In this document: piece by piece, positions 53,329 to 60,951 of the stretch | How positions within the stretch are numbered: position 1 is the first letter of the stretch | Layout: each line of letters opens with the position of its first letter | From: Mesobacillus sp. S13 | GTDB lineage: Bacteria; Bacillota; Bacilli; Bacillales; Cytobacillaceae | Reading direction: 5' to 3' | DNA: 64,000 nucleotides | Assembly: GCF_020422885.1 (NCBI RefSeq) | Contig: NZ_CP084622.1 | Span: 1,507,001-1,571,000 of the forward strand | Notes under the pieces: model-generated | What the model was told of the DNA's origin: nothing | Seen by the model: only the letters and a program-made list of their open reading frames with translations | The model's database searches: none | Program-made: the position numbers and the translations under genes

Positions 53329-53523
53329 TTAAGCTTCAGTGATCGTGATTAGTTTAATGTCTTTTGTATCGAATCGATAAAAAACATCATCTTCATCAGT
53401 AAATTCAATCAACCCTTCTTGGTCTTTGGCATCCTGGATGGCTCCAGCAATGTCCTCCACCTCGATAGGTCGTGAAACGGAAAAATCTTTTTCGAAAAAA
53501 TAATTGATCTTAAACTTAGACAT
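53329..53523 (-). CDS. Hypothetical protein, 64 aa
   Basis: This short, acidic protein has alternating strand and helix character (KINYFFEKDFSVSRPIEVED, FTDEDDVFYRFDTKDIKLITI). No domain is recognised. GGGAG is well placed before the ATG on the minus strand. It is monocistronic, convergent with the hemerythrin gene. Confidence 0.7.
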   Translation of the reverse strand: MSKFKINYFFEKDFSVSRPIEVEDIAGAIQDAKDQEGLIEFTDEDDVFYRFDTKDIKLITITEA

Positions 53524-53640
53524 GATAATCTCCCTTCATTAAATCCTCACTTTCTTTCTTTCCTTATCAGGGGCATGCCTAAACATAAAAGCGCAAATGG
53601 AAATAATTAATTCTAAAAAATAGGAATGATTCAACCTTTC

Positions 53641-54873
53641 CTATCTGTGCCATTCAGCCAGTTTTTCATCTGAAGGAAGGAACATAGTCAGTAGTCCCAG
53701 CAGGGGCAGGAATCCGACAGCGATGATCATCAATGGCAAGCCGATCAGGTCAGCAAGATATCCAAGACCGACAGATCCAATAGCCCCCATACCGAATGCA
53801 AGACCGACCGTCAATCCCGCCATCGTGCCGATTTTACCTGGAACAAGCTCCTGTGCGTATACAACAGTAACCGAAAAGCTCGACATCAACATAAAGCCGC
53901 TAAGGGTAAGCAGGGCAAAGGCGATGCTGTACGGCATAAATGGAATGATGGCGGATAGAGGCGCAGTCGCAATCATCGAAAGGAATATAATGTTTTTCTT
54001 GCCAAAACGGTCTGCCAGCGGGCCTCCGAAAAAAGTGCCGAACGCACCGGCAACAAGGAACGCAAACAGGAAAATTTGCGCCTCTTTAATCGAAAGGCCA
54101 TATTTGTCGATTGTATAAAACGCGTAAAAATTCGTCATGCCCGAGATATACCAGGAACGGGCGAAAATCAAAAATAAAATCAGGACAAGCGCCATTTTGA
54201 TATTTTTTGAGATCCCTTTATTTACTTGTTTGTTAGCTTGATTGACTTTGGCAGCTATTTTTTCATAATCCAATTTCCGGCTGTACCAGGCGGCAATATA
54301 TAAAAGTAGCCCCACAGCTATCGCTGCGACAATTGTAAACCATACTGCTCCAAACTGGCCGAGCGGGACGAGAATGAGCGCAGTGATCAGCGGGGCAAGG
54401 GCCTGTCCGGAATTGCCTCCAACCTGGTAAATGGACTGTGCAAGCCCCCTCCGCGGACCGGCTGCCATATAGGCCACCCGGGAACCTTCAGGATGGAACA
54501 CAGCTGACCCAAGTCCAATGAATAAAACGGAAAGAATAACATATTCAAAACTCGAAGCGAATGCAAGGCCGAGGACACCGAACATGGTCGAGGTCAAACC
54601 AAGCGGCAAGGCATAAGGCATTGGTTTCTTGTCGGTTGCCATTCCTATCAGAGGCTGAAGGATGGAAGAAACGATATTCAAAGAAAAGGCGATCATTCCT
54701 AATTGAGTGAATGAAAGTCCCATCGATTTTTCAAGAATGGGGAACATCGCCGGAATGACGGATTGGATGGAGTCATTCAATAAATGTACTAACCCGATGA
54801 TGAAGAGTATCTTATATGCAGTCTCATTTTGATTCTGCGGTTTGGCGCTAACTGCGGCAGCTGATTGGCTCAT
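53641..54873 (-). CDS. MFS transporter, fosmidomycin-resistance (Fsr) family
   Basis: This 410-aa transporter has twelve spans and the family stretches VHLLNDSIQSVIPAMFPILE, VFHPEGSRVAYMAAGPRRG and SIYQVGGNSGQALAPL. The MFS motif between TM2 and TM3 is weak. Members export fosmidomycin or other small molecules; the natural substrate is unclear. AAGGAG lies before the ATG. It is monocistronic and divergent from the 55018 gene. Confidence 0.9.
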   Translation of the reverse strand: MSQSAAAVSAKPQNQNETAYKILFIIGLVHLLNDSIQSVIPAMFPILEKSMGLSFTQLGMIAFSLNIVSSILQPLIGMATDKKPMPYALPLGLTSTMFGVLGLAFASSFEYVILSVLFIGLGSAVFHPEGSRVAYMAAGPRRGLAQSIYQVGGNSGQALAPLITALILVPLGQFGAVWFTIVAAIAVGLLLYIAAWYSRKLDYEKIAAKVNQANKQVNKGISKNIKMALVLILFLIFARSWYISGMTNFYAFYTIDKYGLSIKEAQIFLFAFLVAGAFGTFFGGPLADRFGKKNIIFLSMIATAPLSAIIPFMPYSIAFALLTLSGFMLMSSFSVTVVYAQELVPGKIGTMAGLTVGLAFGMGAIGSVGLGYLADLIGLPLMIIAVGFLPLLGLLTMFLPSDEKLAEWHR

Positions 54874-55017
54874 GATTTTCTCCTTCTAAAAATATTTCGG
54901 TTTCCTACATATCATTTTACAAAAAAAGTCACCATATAAAAATAGCTTTTATAGTGAAATATATGGTCTAATATAATTTAGAAAATACAGATTATTTTTT
55001 CGAGGGGGAAGCATTGT

Positions 55018-56010
55018 ATGGAAAAAGCTGTGAGCACCTTGATGAACCAAGAAATTTTAGAAGAATTCCTGGGGCGTTTCGGGCTGGAAAAGGAAGTGAA
55101 GAAACTTGGAGATTTCGAGAATTATGTTTATGAAACTTATAAAAATGGCCAGCCATATATCATGAGGCTCACCCACAGTTCTCACCGGGACATGGATGAG
55201 GTTTTATCCGAATTGGATTGGATGAGGCATTTGAAAAGTAAAGGTCTGTCTGTACCCGAGGTTTTTCAATCGGAAGAAGGAAACTTTGCAGAAGAGATTA
55301 AGGCAGCCGATGATAGTTCGTTTTATGGCTGTGTATACACCAAAGCTAAAGGGAAGGCTGTCAGTGTCCGTTCTGATGACTTTAATGAAGCTCTGTTCAA
55401 AAAATGGGGAGAAACGACGGGGAAAATGCATCTTGCGACCAAATCCTATGAGCCGTCTAGAGGCATAAAAGAACGATCAAACTGGGATGATGACGATCTT
55501 CTGTCAATTGAAAAATATTATCCTGCCGAAGATGGGCAATTAGTAGAAAAGGCGAATGAAGTGATCGCCATGATTTCAGAACTGCCGAAAAATAAGGATA
55601 ATTACGGTATCATCCATACTGATATCCATTCCGGGAATTTCTTTTACGATGGAGAACAGATTCATGTTTTCGATTTCGATGATGCAAGTTACCATTGGTT
55701 CGCTTCGGATATCGCGATTCCTCTGTACTATTCTATCCTTTATCGGATCCCTGCAAGCGAGGAAGCAGAGCGAAATCGTTTTGGCAATTTATTTCTGGAT
55801 GCTTTTATTGAAGGATATCAAAAAGCTAATTCGCTGCCAGACGGCTGGGAGGAACAAGTCCCGTTATTCCTGATGCTTCGTGATATTGTACTGTACGCTG
55901 TTCTCCATAAAAAAATCGCCCCAGAGGATCGGGACGAAAAATTGAAGGGAATGATGGTAGAAATTGCAGAAAGAATCAGGAACAAACAGCCAATCGTGAA
56001 AATGGATTAA
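55018..56010 (+). CDS. Phosphotransferase family protein (YerI/APH-like)
   Basis: This 330-aa aminoglycoside-phosphotransferase-fold kinase has the catalytic block IIHTDIHSGNFFYDG (HxDxxxxN) and the metal-binding FDFDDASY. The N-lobe contains an ATP-binding Lys region (YIMRLTHSS). It resembles B. subtilis YerI as I recall it and may phosphorylate a small metabolite; antibiotic resistance is not implied. GGGGGAAG precedes the ATG. The convergent small membrane gene overlaps its end by 4 bp. Confidence 0.85.
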   Translation: MEKAVSTLMNQEILEEFLGRFGLEKEVKKLGDFENYVYETYKNGQPYIMRLTHSSHRDMDEVLSELDWMRHLKSKGLSVPEVFQSEEGNFAEEIKAADDSSFYGCVYTKAKGKAVSVRSDDFNEALFKKWGETTGKMHLATKSYEPSRGIKERSNWDDDDLLSIEKYYPAEDGQLVEKANEVIAMISELPKNKDNYGIIHTDIHSGNFFYDGEQIHVFDFDDASYHWFASDIAIPLYYSILYRIPASEEAERNRFGNLFLDAFIEGYQKANSLPDGWEEQVPLFLMLRDIVLYAVLHKKIAPEDRDEKLKGMMVEIAERIRNKQPIVKMD

Positions 56011-56192
56011 CCTCTGTTATTATTTTTCTTATAGAAGGTATATAGTAAAAAGGTGCCGCTAAGAAGAAGAGCTGTCAACAGCAAGAAAAAAAAGAAACCA
56101 ATTTCATCGATTAGCCTACTTAAATAGGCAATAAGCGCAATGTCTGTGATTACCGATATAATCAGAAAATAGCGGATATATTGTGGGTACAT
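56007..56192 (-). CDS. Small membrane protein, 61 aa
   Basis: Two predicted transmembrane helices (YFLIISVITDIALIAYL and FFFFLLLTALLLSGTFLLY) are separated by a short acidic turn, ending in a basic tail. It overlaps the convergent kinase-like gene by 4 bp. GGTGAGAG lies before the ATG. No family is recognised. The overlap and size lower certainty. Confidence 0.6.
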   Translation of the reverse strand: MYPQYIRYFLIISVITDIALIAYLSRLIDEIGFFFFLLLTALLLSGTFLLYTFYKKNNNRG

Positions 56193-56246
56193 GAACTCTC
56201 ACCATCTTTTATTTTCTATTATGTATGTTTATGGTATAAGTGATAC

Positions 56247-56282
56247 AAAAACACCAGAGCAATAGGCTGCTGGTGTTTTTTT
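56247..56282 (-). terminator. Rho-independent terminator of the LemA-TPM operon
   Basis: A stem AAAACACCAG/CTGGTGTTTT lies past the TPM gene on the minus strand. It has T runs on both sides, so it can also act on the plus strand. Confidence 0.8.
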
Positions 56283-56337
56283 CCTGAAAGCAAAAATATC
56301 GGATGTCCCGGCTAATCAAGGCGCCTGTGGTTTATTA

Positions 56338-57075
56338 TCACCACCCACGGCTTGCACCGCCTCCTCCTGATGAGCCGCCACCGCCACCTCGAGGTCCGCC
56401 GCCACCTCCGCCTCTTGAAATGATCGATAACAGCAGGTAGGTTAAGGTCCCGCCGAAGAACATAAAATCGAGGACAATGACGCCGATTACGATGATGACG
56501 AGAAGCCATGAAGGTATAGGGAGGTCTTGCTGCTGCTGAACAGCATCTTGTGCACTTCCGAATTCATTTGTACCCGATACCTCGTTGGCAAGCGCCTGAT
56601 ATGTGTTCATGACAGCGAGGTTAGGCTGCCCATTTTGAAGATGCGGAATCGCATACTCATCAAGGATACGACCTGCCTTGCCGTCAGGAATGATTCCTTC
56701 AAGTCCATATCCAACTTCGATCCTGATTTTCTTTTCCTGCAGGGCAATTACAAGCAGAACGCCATTATCATCTTCCGCTGTGCCCAGTCCGTACTGGCGA
56801 TACGCTTGGACCGAGTATTCCTCAATGCTTGACTCGCCAATCGAGTCGACGGTGAGGACAGCAACCTGTGAAGAAGTCTGGTCATCAATCGACCTTCCAA
56901 TGTTTTTAATTTGTATTTCTTCGTTCTCGCTTAAAACATTGGCAAAATCCTGAACATAGATATCACCTACTGGTGCAGGTATCTGATTTGGTGCCGCGAT
57001 TGACCCGGCCGGAAGCAGCAATAGCAGGATGCCAAGTATTGCTGCAAGGCGAGGGAATCTATTTATTCTCATCAT
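56338..57075 (-). CDS. TPM-domain membrane-anchored protein with Gly-rich tail
   Basis: This 245-aa protein has a signal-peptide-like start (about 1-28), an extracytoplasmic TPM (TLP18.3/Psb32/MOLO-1) domain at about 40-165 (YVQDFANVLS, VLLVIALQEKKIRIEVGYGLEGIIPDGKAGRIL), a membrane helix near 189-210 and a Gly/Ser-rich end with poly-Gly runs and SRGW. Its start overlaps the lemA stop by one base, so the two are coupled. LemA-TPM pairs are widespread; the mechanism is unknown, with envelope maintenance proposed. Confidence 0.92.
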   Translation of the reverse strand: MMRINRFPRLAAILGILLLLLPAGSIAAPNQIPAPVGDIYVQDFANVLSENEEIQIKNIGRSIDDQTSSQVAVLTVDSIGESSIEEYSVQAYRQYGLGTAEDDNGVLLVIALQEKKIRIEVGYGLEGIIPDGKAGRILDEYAIPHLQNGQPNLAVMNTYQALANEVSGTNEFGSAQDAVQQQQDLPIPSWLLVIIVIGVIVLDFMFFGGTLTYLLLSIISRGGGGGGPRGGGGGSSGGGGASRGW

Positions 57076-57653
57076 CAGCCTCCAAAGTCAACCTCAGGGG
57101 CATCCTGTGCCTGAGGGTCAGCCTTGAAGTATTCCTTAGCATCAAAACCAGTGATATTCGCGATAATGGCACCTGGGAATTGCTTCACTTTCCGGTTATA
57201 AACAGATACCTGATCATTATAATCTTTTCTTGCTACAGCTAACCTGTTCTCTGTACCAGCAAGCTCATCCATTAATTGAGTGAACTGTTTGTCCGCTTTC
57301 AAGTTTGGGTAATTTTCAACTATTACCAGTAAGCGGCTCAATGCGCTGGACAATTCAGCATTAGCAGTTGCCTGTTCTTCCGGTGTATTTGCTCCTCCTA
57401 ATTTTGCGCGAGCATCTGAAATGGATTGGATGACTTCTTTTTCATGTGCTGCATAGCCTTTTACCGAATTGACAAGGTTGGGAATGAGGTCAAGCCTCCG
57501 CTGAAGCTGGTTCTCTACCTGCGCATAAGCTTGATTGACATTCTCTTCCTCGGCAACGAAATTATTATAGCTGCCAACTCCCATCATGATGAAAATTCCT
57601 AGTATGACTAATAAACCAATGACAATTCCTAATCCTTTTTTCACTATAGACAC
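57075..57653 (-). CDS. LemA family protein
   Basis: The 192-aa protein has an N-terminal transmembrane helix (GIVIGLLVILGIFIMMGVG) followed by the helical LemA domain, with YNNFVAEEENVNQAYAQVENQLQRR, LIPNLVNSVKGYA and AVARKDYNDQVSVYNRKV. It is the first gene of the LemA-TPM operon. AGGAG precedes the ATG on the minus strand. The upstream 458-bp gap contains the repeat at 57785-57990 and no gene. Confidence 0.94.
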   Translation of the reverse strand: MSIVKKGLGIVIGLLVILGIFIMMGVGSYNNFVAEEENVNQAYAQVENQLQRRLDLIPNLVNSVKGYAAHEKEVIQSISDARAKLGGANTPEEQATANAELSSALSRLLVIVENYPNLKADKQFTQLMDELAGTENRLAVARKDYNDQVSVYNRKVKQFPGAIIANITGFDAKEYFKADPQAQDAPEVDFGG

Positions 57654-57784
57654 TCCTAATTCATAGTTGTATGTTGATGCCCGTATTTTTCCCTCAAATA
57701 CGAGAGTTTTAAACTTATTGGTGATGATATTCGTTGCATAGGAACCTTACCTTTTCATTTTTTTACTTGTACCTCTTCATTTAA

Positions 57785-57990
57785 TTATTGAATGCCTGTT
57801 GATTGTAGTGGAAGGCGCGTAGACTCCTCCGAAAATGCTAACGCATTTCCATCGTGCGTGGGCAGGTCCGAGGAAGCATAATCAATGTCCTGCGGGATGA
57901 GCAAGTCATGGGGAGACCCCGCAGGCGCTTGCGCCGAGGAGGCTCCCCGACTGCCCGCGGAAAGCGAAGCGCCTGGAACGGAAATCAACA
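57785..57990. repeat. Second family of dispersed intergenic repeat (about 200 bp)
   Basis: The ends are TTGATTGTAGTGGAAGGCGC and GGAACGGAAATCAACAG, related by an outer inverted repeat (GTTGATTTC-like). Inside are GC-rich stems, including ATGGGGAGACCCCGCAGGCG and GGAGGCTCCCCGACTGCCCG. I know this element type as abundant in Bacillaceae intergenic DNA. Higher GC than its surroundings marks it off. Confidence 0.8.
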
Positions 57991-58111
57991 GTCTTGTTTA
58001 AAGACTTTATTTAGTTTTTCATATAAAATTAAGGGAAATACTGATAAAAACAACGAATTCAGATATACTCTAGTTATGGATTAGTCGTATAAGGTAAAGG
58101 AATGAATATGT

Positions 58112-58549
58112 ATGAACAATGAGACAGAAAAATCTTTGAAATTATTCATTGTATTGTCCAGAGCGTACAGGGCTGTCAATGAAAAGGTAAACAAGGTCAT
58201 CCAAAAAAATGGGCTTAACCCGACAGAATTTGCTGTATTAGAGCTTTTATACCATAAAGGCGAACAGCCATTGCAGCAAATTGGGGGGAAGATCCTGCTC
58301 GCAAGCGGCAGCATCACCTATGTAGTTGATAAGCTTGAAGAAAAGGGCTATTTAAATAGAGTAGCCTGCCCGAAAGATCGAAGAGTCACATATGCGAAAA
58401 TTTCTGATGATGGAAGAAAATTAATAGAAGAGATTTTTCCTGAACACAGCGCCTTGATCCATGAGCTCATGGACAGTCTGGATGATGATGAAAAAGATAC
58501 AGCGATTGAGCTGTTGAAAAAGCTGGGCCTTTCTGTGAGCAAGTATTAA
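58112..58549 (+). CDS. MarR-family transcriptional regulator (MhqR-like)
   Basis: This 145-aa winged-helix regulator has the stretch LNPTEFAVLELLYHKGEQPL, QIGGKILLASGSITYVVDKLE as recognition helix region and PKDRRVTYA as wing. It closely resembles B. subtilis MhqR, which represses quinone-detoxifying dioxygenases and azoreductases. No such targets are adjacent, so the assignment is tentative. The ATG lies eleven bases after AAAGG. A terminator at 58553-58577 follows. Confidence 0.88.
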   Translation: MNNETEKSLKLFIVLSRAYRAVNEKVNKVIQKNGLNPTEFAVLELLYHKGEQPLQQIGGKILLASGSITYVVDKLEEKGYLNRVACPKDRRVTYAKISDDGRKLIEEIFPEHSALIHELMDSLDDDEKDTAIELLKKLGLSVSKY

Positions 58550-58552
58550 AAA

Positions 58553-58577
58553 AAACGGCAGATGCCGTTTTTTTTAT
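58553..58577 (+). terminator. Rho-independent terminator
   Basis: AAAACGGCA pairs with TGCCGTTTT around a 2-nt gap, then a run of T. Confidence 0.9.
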
Positions 58578-58696
58578 TGCTTTTTTCGGGAAATTTTATG
58601 GAAAGACCAAGTAATAAAAAGGGAAAAGGGGAATATCCGTAGAATAGGAAAGAGATGGGGATAATATTTCCGTATAAAGAAAAAGGGGGCAATACC

Positions 58697-60391
58697 GTGA
58701 AATTTGAGCAATATACATATACTCGCCCGAATTTGGATGAAGTCACTGCCAAATTCGATAAACTGCTTGAAGAATTCAAAAATGCAGGCTCTGTTGAGGA
58801 GCAAAGTACGGCAATGAATGGGATCAATGATTTGCGCAATGATGTAGGCACGATGTTCAATCTTTGCTATATCCGCCACTCAATCGATACCGAAGATGAG
58901 TTCTATAAGCAAGAACAGGATTTCCTGGATGAACTCGCTCCACAGGTAGAGGGTTTGGTGACAAAATATTATGAAGCACTTGTTTCATCTGCTTTCCGTG
59001 ATGAACTTGAAGCGAAATGGGGACGTCAGCTCTTTGCTTTGGCTGAAGCACAGTTAAAGCAGTTTTCACCTGAAATCGTTCCATTGATGCAGAAGGAAAA
59101 CAAGCTTTCTACTGAATATACAAAGCTTGTTGCTTCAGCGAAAATCATGTTCGAAGGGGAAGAGAGGACCCTTGCACAACTTGACCCTTTTACAGAGTCC
59201 AAAGACCGTGAAACAAGAAAGAAAGCAAGCGAAGCAAAATTCGCATTCTTTTCTGAGCATGGAGAAGAGTTCGACCGGATATATGATGAGCTTGTTAAAG
59301 TGAGGACAGAAATGGCCCACAAGCTTGGCTACAGCAATTTTGTAGAGTTGGCATACTACCGCATGTTCCGTACGGACTATGACAGCAGCATGGTAGCAGC
59401 ATTCAGGGACCAGGTTCATAAATACATTGTTCCGGTAGCTTCAAAGCTTAAGGAGCGCCAAATGAACCGTATTGGTGTGGAAGAGTTAAAGTATTTTGAT
59501 GAGCCATTCGATTTCAAAACAGGAAATGCCGCACCAAAAGGAAGTCCTGAGTGGATCATTGAAAATGGTCAAAAAATGTATGATGAGCTATCTTCTGAAA
59601 CTGGTGAATTTTTCACCTATATGAATGAAAACAACCTGATGGACCTGGTGGCGAAGAAAGGCAAAGCAGGCGGAGGCTATTGCACATACATTGAAAACTA
59701 TAAGTCACCATTCATATTCTCGAACTTTAACGGCACCTCAGGGGATATTGACGTCCTTACACATGAAGCAGGGCACGCGTTCCAGGTATATTCCAGCCGT
59801 CATTTTGAGATTCCTGAATATAACTGGCCAACATATGAAGCTTGCGAAATCCATTCGATGAGCATGGAATTCTTCACTTGGCCATGGATGGAACTGTTTT
59901 TCAAAGAAGATACCGACAAATATAAGTTCTCGCACCTAAGCAGCGGATTGCTATTCATGCCATACGGAGTTTCTGTCGACGAATTCCAGCACTGGGTATA
60001 TGAGAATCCTGAAGCAACACCAGCAGAAAGAAAGCAACAATGGCGAGAAATCGAAAAGAAGTACCTTCCTCATAAAGACTATGACGGAAACACTTATTTA
60101 GAAGAAGGGGGATTCTGGCAGCGACAGGGCCATATATATAATTCACCTTTCTACTATATCGATTACACACTTGCGCAGATTTGTGCCTTCCAATTCTGGA
60201 AGCGTTCAAGAGAGAATCAGGAAGAAGCTTGGAAAGATTATGCTAACCTGTGCCAGCTGGGAGGAAGCATGGCTTTCACTGACCTCGTCAAGGAAGCGAA
60301 CCTAATTTCTCCATTCGAAGAAGGCTGTGTCCAGTCAGTGATTGGCGAAATTGAAAACTGGCTTGACTCAGTTGACGACACTAAGCTGTAA
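58697..60391 (+). CDS. M3-family oligoendopeptidase
   Basis: This 564-aa cytoplasmic zinc peptidase has the zinc motif HEAGH at His356-Glu357-His360 (THEAGHAFQVYSS). The third ligand Glu is in EIHSMSMEFFTWPW, about 25-30 residues on. The N-terminal helical half and the QICAFQFWKRS region fit the M3B (thimet-like, PepF-related) group. It starts at GTG 58697 after AAAGGGGGC; an earlier in-frame ATG at 58655 lacks a site. It degrades short peptides. Array 3 lies downstream. Confidence 0.92.
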   Translation: MKFEQYTYTRPNLDEVTAKFDKLLEEFKNAGSVEEQSTAMNGINDLRNDVGTMFNLCYIRHSIDTEDEFYKQEQDFLDELAPQVEGLVTKYYEALVSSAFRDELEAKWGRQLFALAEAQLKQFSPEIVPLMQKENKLSTEYTKLVASAKIMFEGEERTLAQLDPFTESKDRETRKKASEAKFAFFSEHGEEFDRIYDELVKVRTEMAHKLGYSNFVELAYYRMFRTDYDSSMVAAFRDQVHKYIVPVASKLKERQMNRIGVEELKYFDEPFDFKTGNAAPKGSPEWIIENGQKMYDELSSETGEFFTYMNENNLMDLVAKKGKAGGGYCTYIENYKSPFIFSNFNGTSGDIDVLTHEAGHAFQVYSSRHFEIPEYNWPTYEACEIHSMSMEFFTWPWMELFFKEDTDKYKFSHLSSGLLFMPYGVSVDEFQHWVYENPEATPAERKQQWREIEKKYLPHKDYDGNTYLEEGGFWQRQGHIYNSPFYYIDYTLAQICAFQFWKRSRENQEEAWKDYANLCQLGGSMAFTDLVKEANLISPFEEGCVQSVIGEIENWLDSVDDTKL

Positions 60392-60428
60392 TAAAGGAAA
60401 AGCGTAGCCTCTAGTGGTTTCGCTTCAG

Positions 60429-60472
60429 ACTGCAGGTAAACTTGATGAAAATCAGTTTTCTGCAGTTTTTTT
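60429..60472 (+). terminator. Rho-independent terminator after the peptidase
   Basis: ACTGCAG with inner AAACT pairs with AGTTT and CTGCAGT, then TTTTTTT. It precedes array 3. Confidence 0.8.
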
Positions 60473-60511
60473 GTTTGGTTATTTATCGGTGGATTTGATA
60501 GCTTTCGTCTT

Positions 60512-60882
60512 GAACGGCACCCTTATGGAGGAGGAAGAGGATGCATAAGGGTGTCTATCGCGGAGAACGGAACCCTTATGAAGGAGGAAGAGGATGCATA
60601 AGGTTGTCTATCGCGGAGAACGGAACCCTTATGAAGGAGGAAAAGCTTGCATAAGGGTGTCTAACGCTGAGAACGGCACCCTTATGGAGGAGGAAGAGGA
60701 TGCATAAGGGTGTCTATCGCGGAGAACGGAACCCTTATGAAGGAGGAAAAGCTTGCATAAGGGTGTCTAACGCTGAGAACGGAACCTTTATGGAGAAGGA
60801 AGAGGATGCATAAGGGTGTCTATCGCGGAGAACGGCACCTTTATGGAGGAGGAAAAGCTTGCATAAGGGTGTCTATCGCCAG
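60512..60882. repeat. 53-bp tandem hairpin array (array 3), seven units
   Basis: GAACGG begins at 60512, 60565, 60618, 60671, 60724, 60777 and 60830, exactly 53 bp each time. Every unit has arms (C)ACCCTTATG and CATAAGGGT(G), around about 16 nt (GAGGAGGAAGAGGATG or GAGGAGGAAAAGCTTG), then a linker ending in CTATCGCGGA or CTAACGCTGA. Two unit versions are interspersed. It fills the gap between the peptidase and the second RND gene. Confidence 0.95.
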
Positions 60883-60918
60883 GATTGCTCTTCTCAGAGG
60901 ATAACCCTGCACGAACTT

Positions 60919-60948
60919 AAAAAAGCCCGCATCCTCATGCGGGCTTTC
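60919..60948 (-). terminator. Rho-independent terminator of the second RND gene
   Basis: AAAGCCCGCAT pairs with ATGCGGGCTTT around a 4-nt loop. The A run on the plus strand becomes the T run on the minus strand, just after the stop codon. Confidence 0.92.
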
Positions 60949-60951
60949 TGC

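Noticed and set aside
55018..56010. Antibiotic-resistance aminoglycoside phosphotransferase
   Set aside because: The fold matches, but the sequence resembles housekeeping YerI-like proteins and there is no mobile context.
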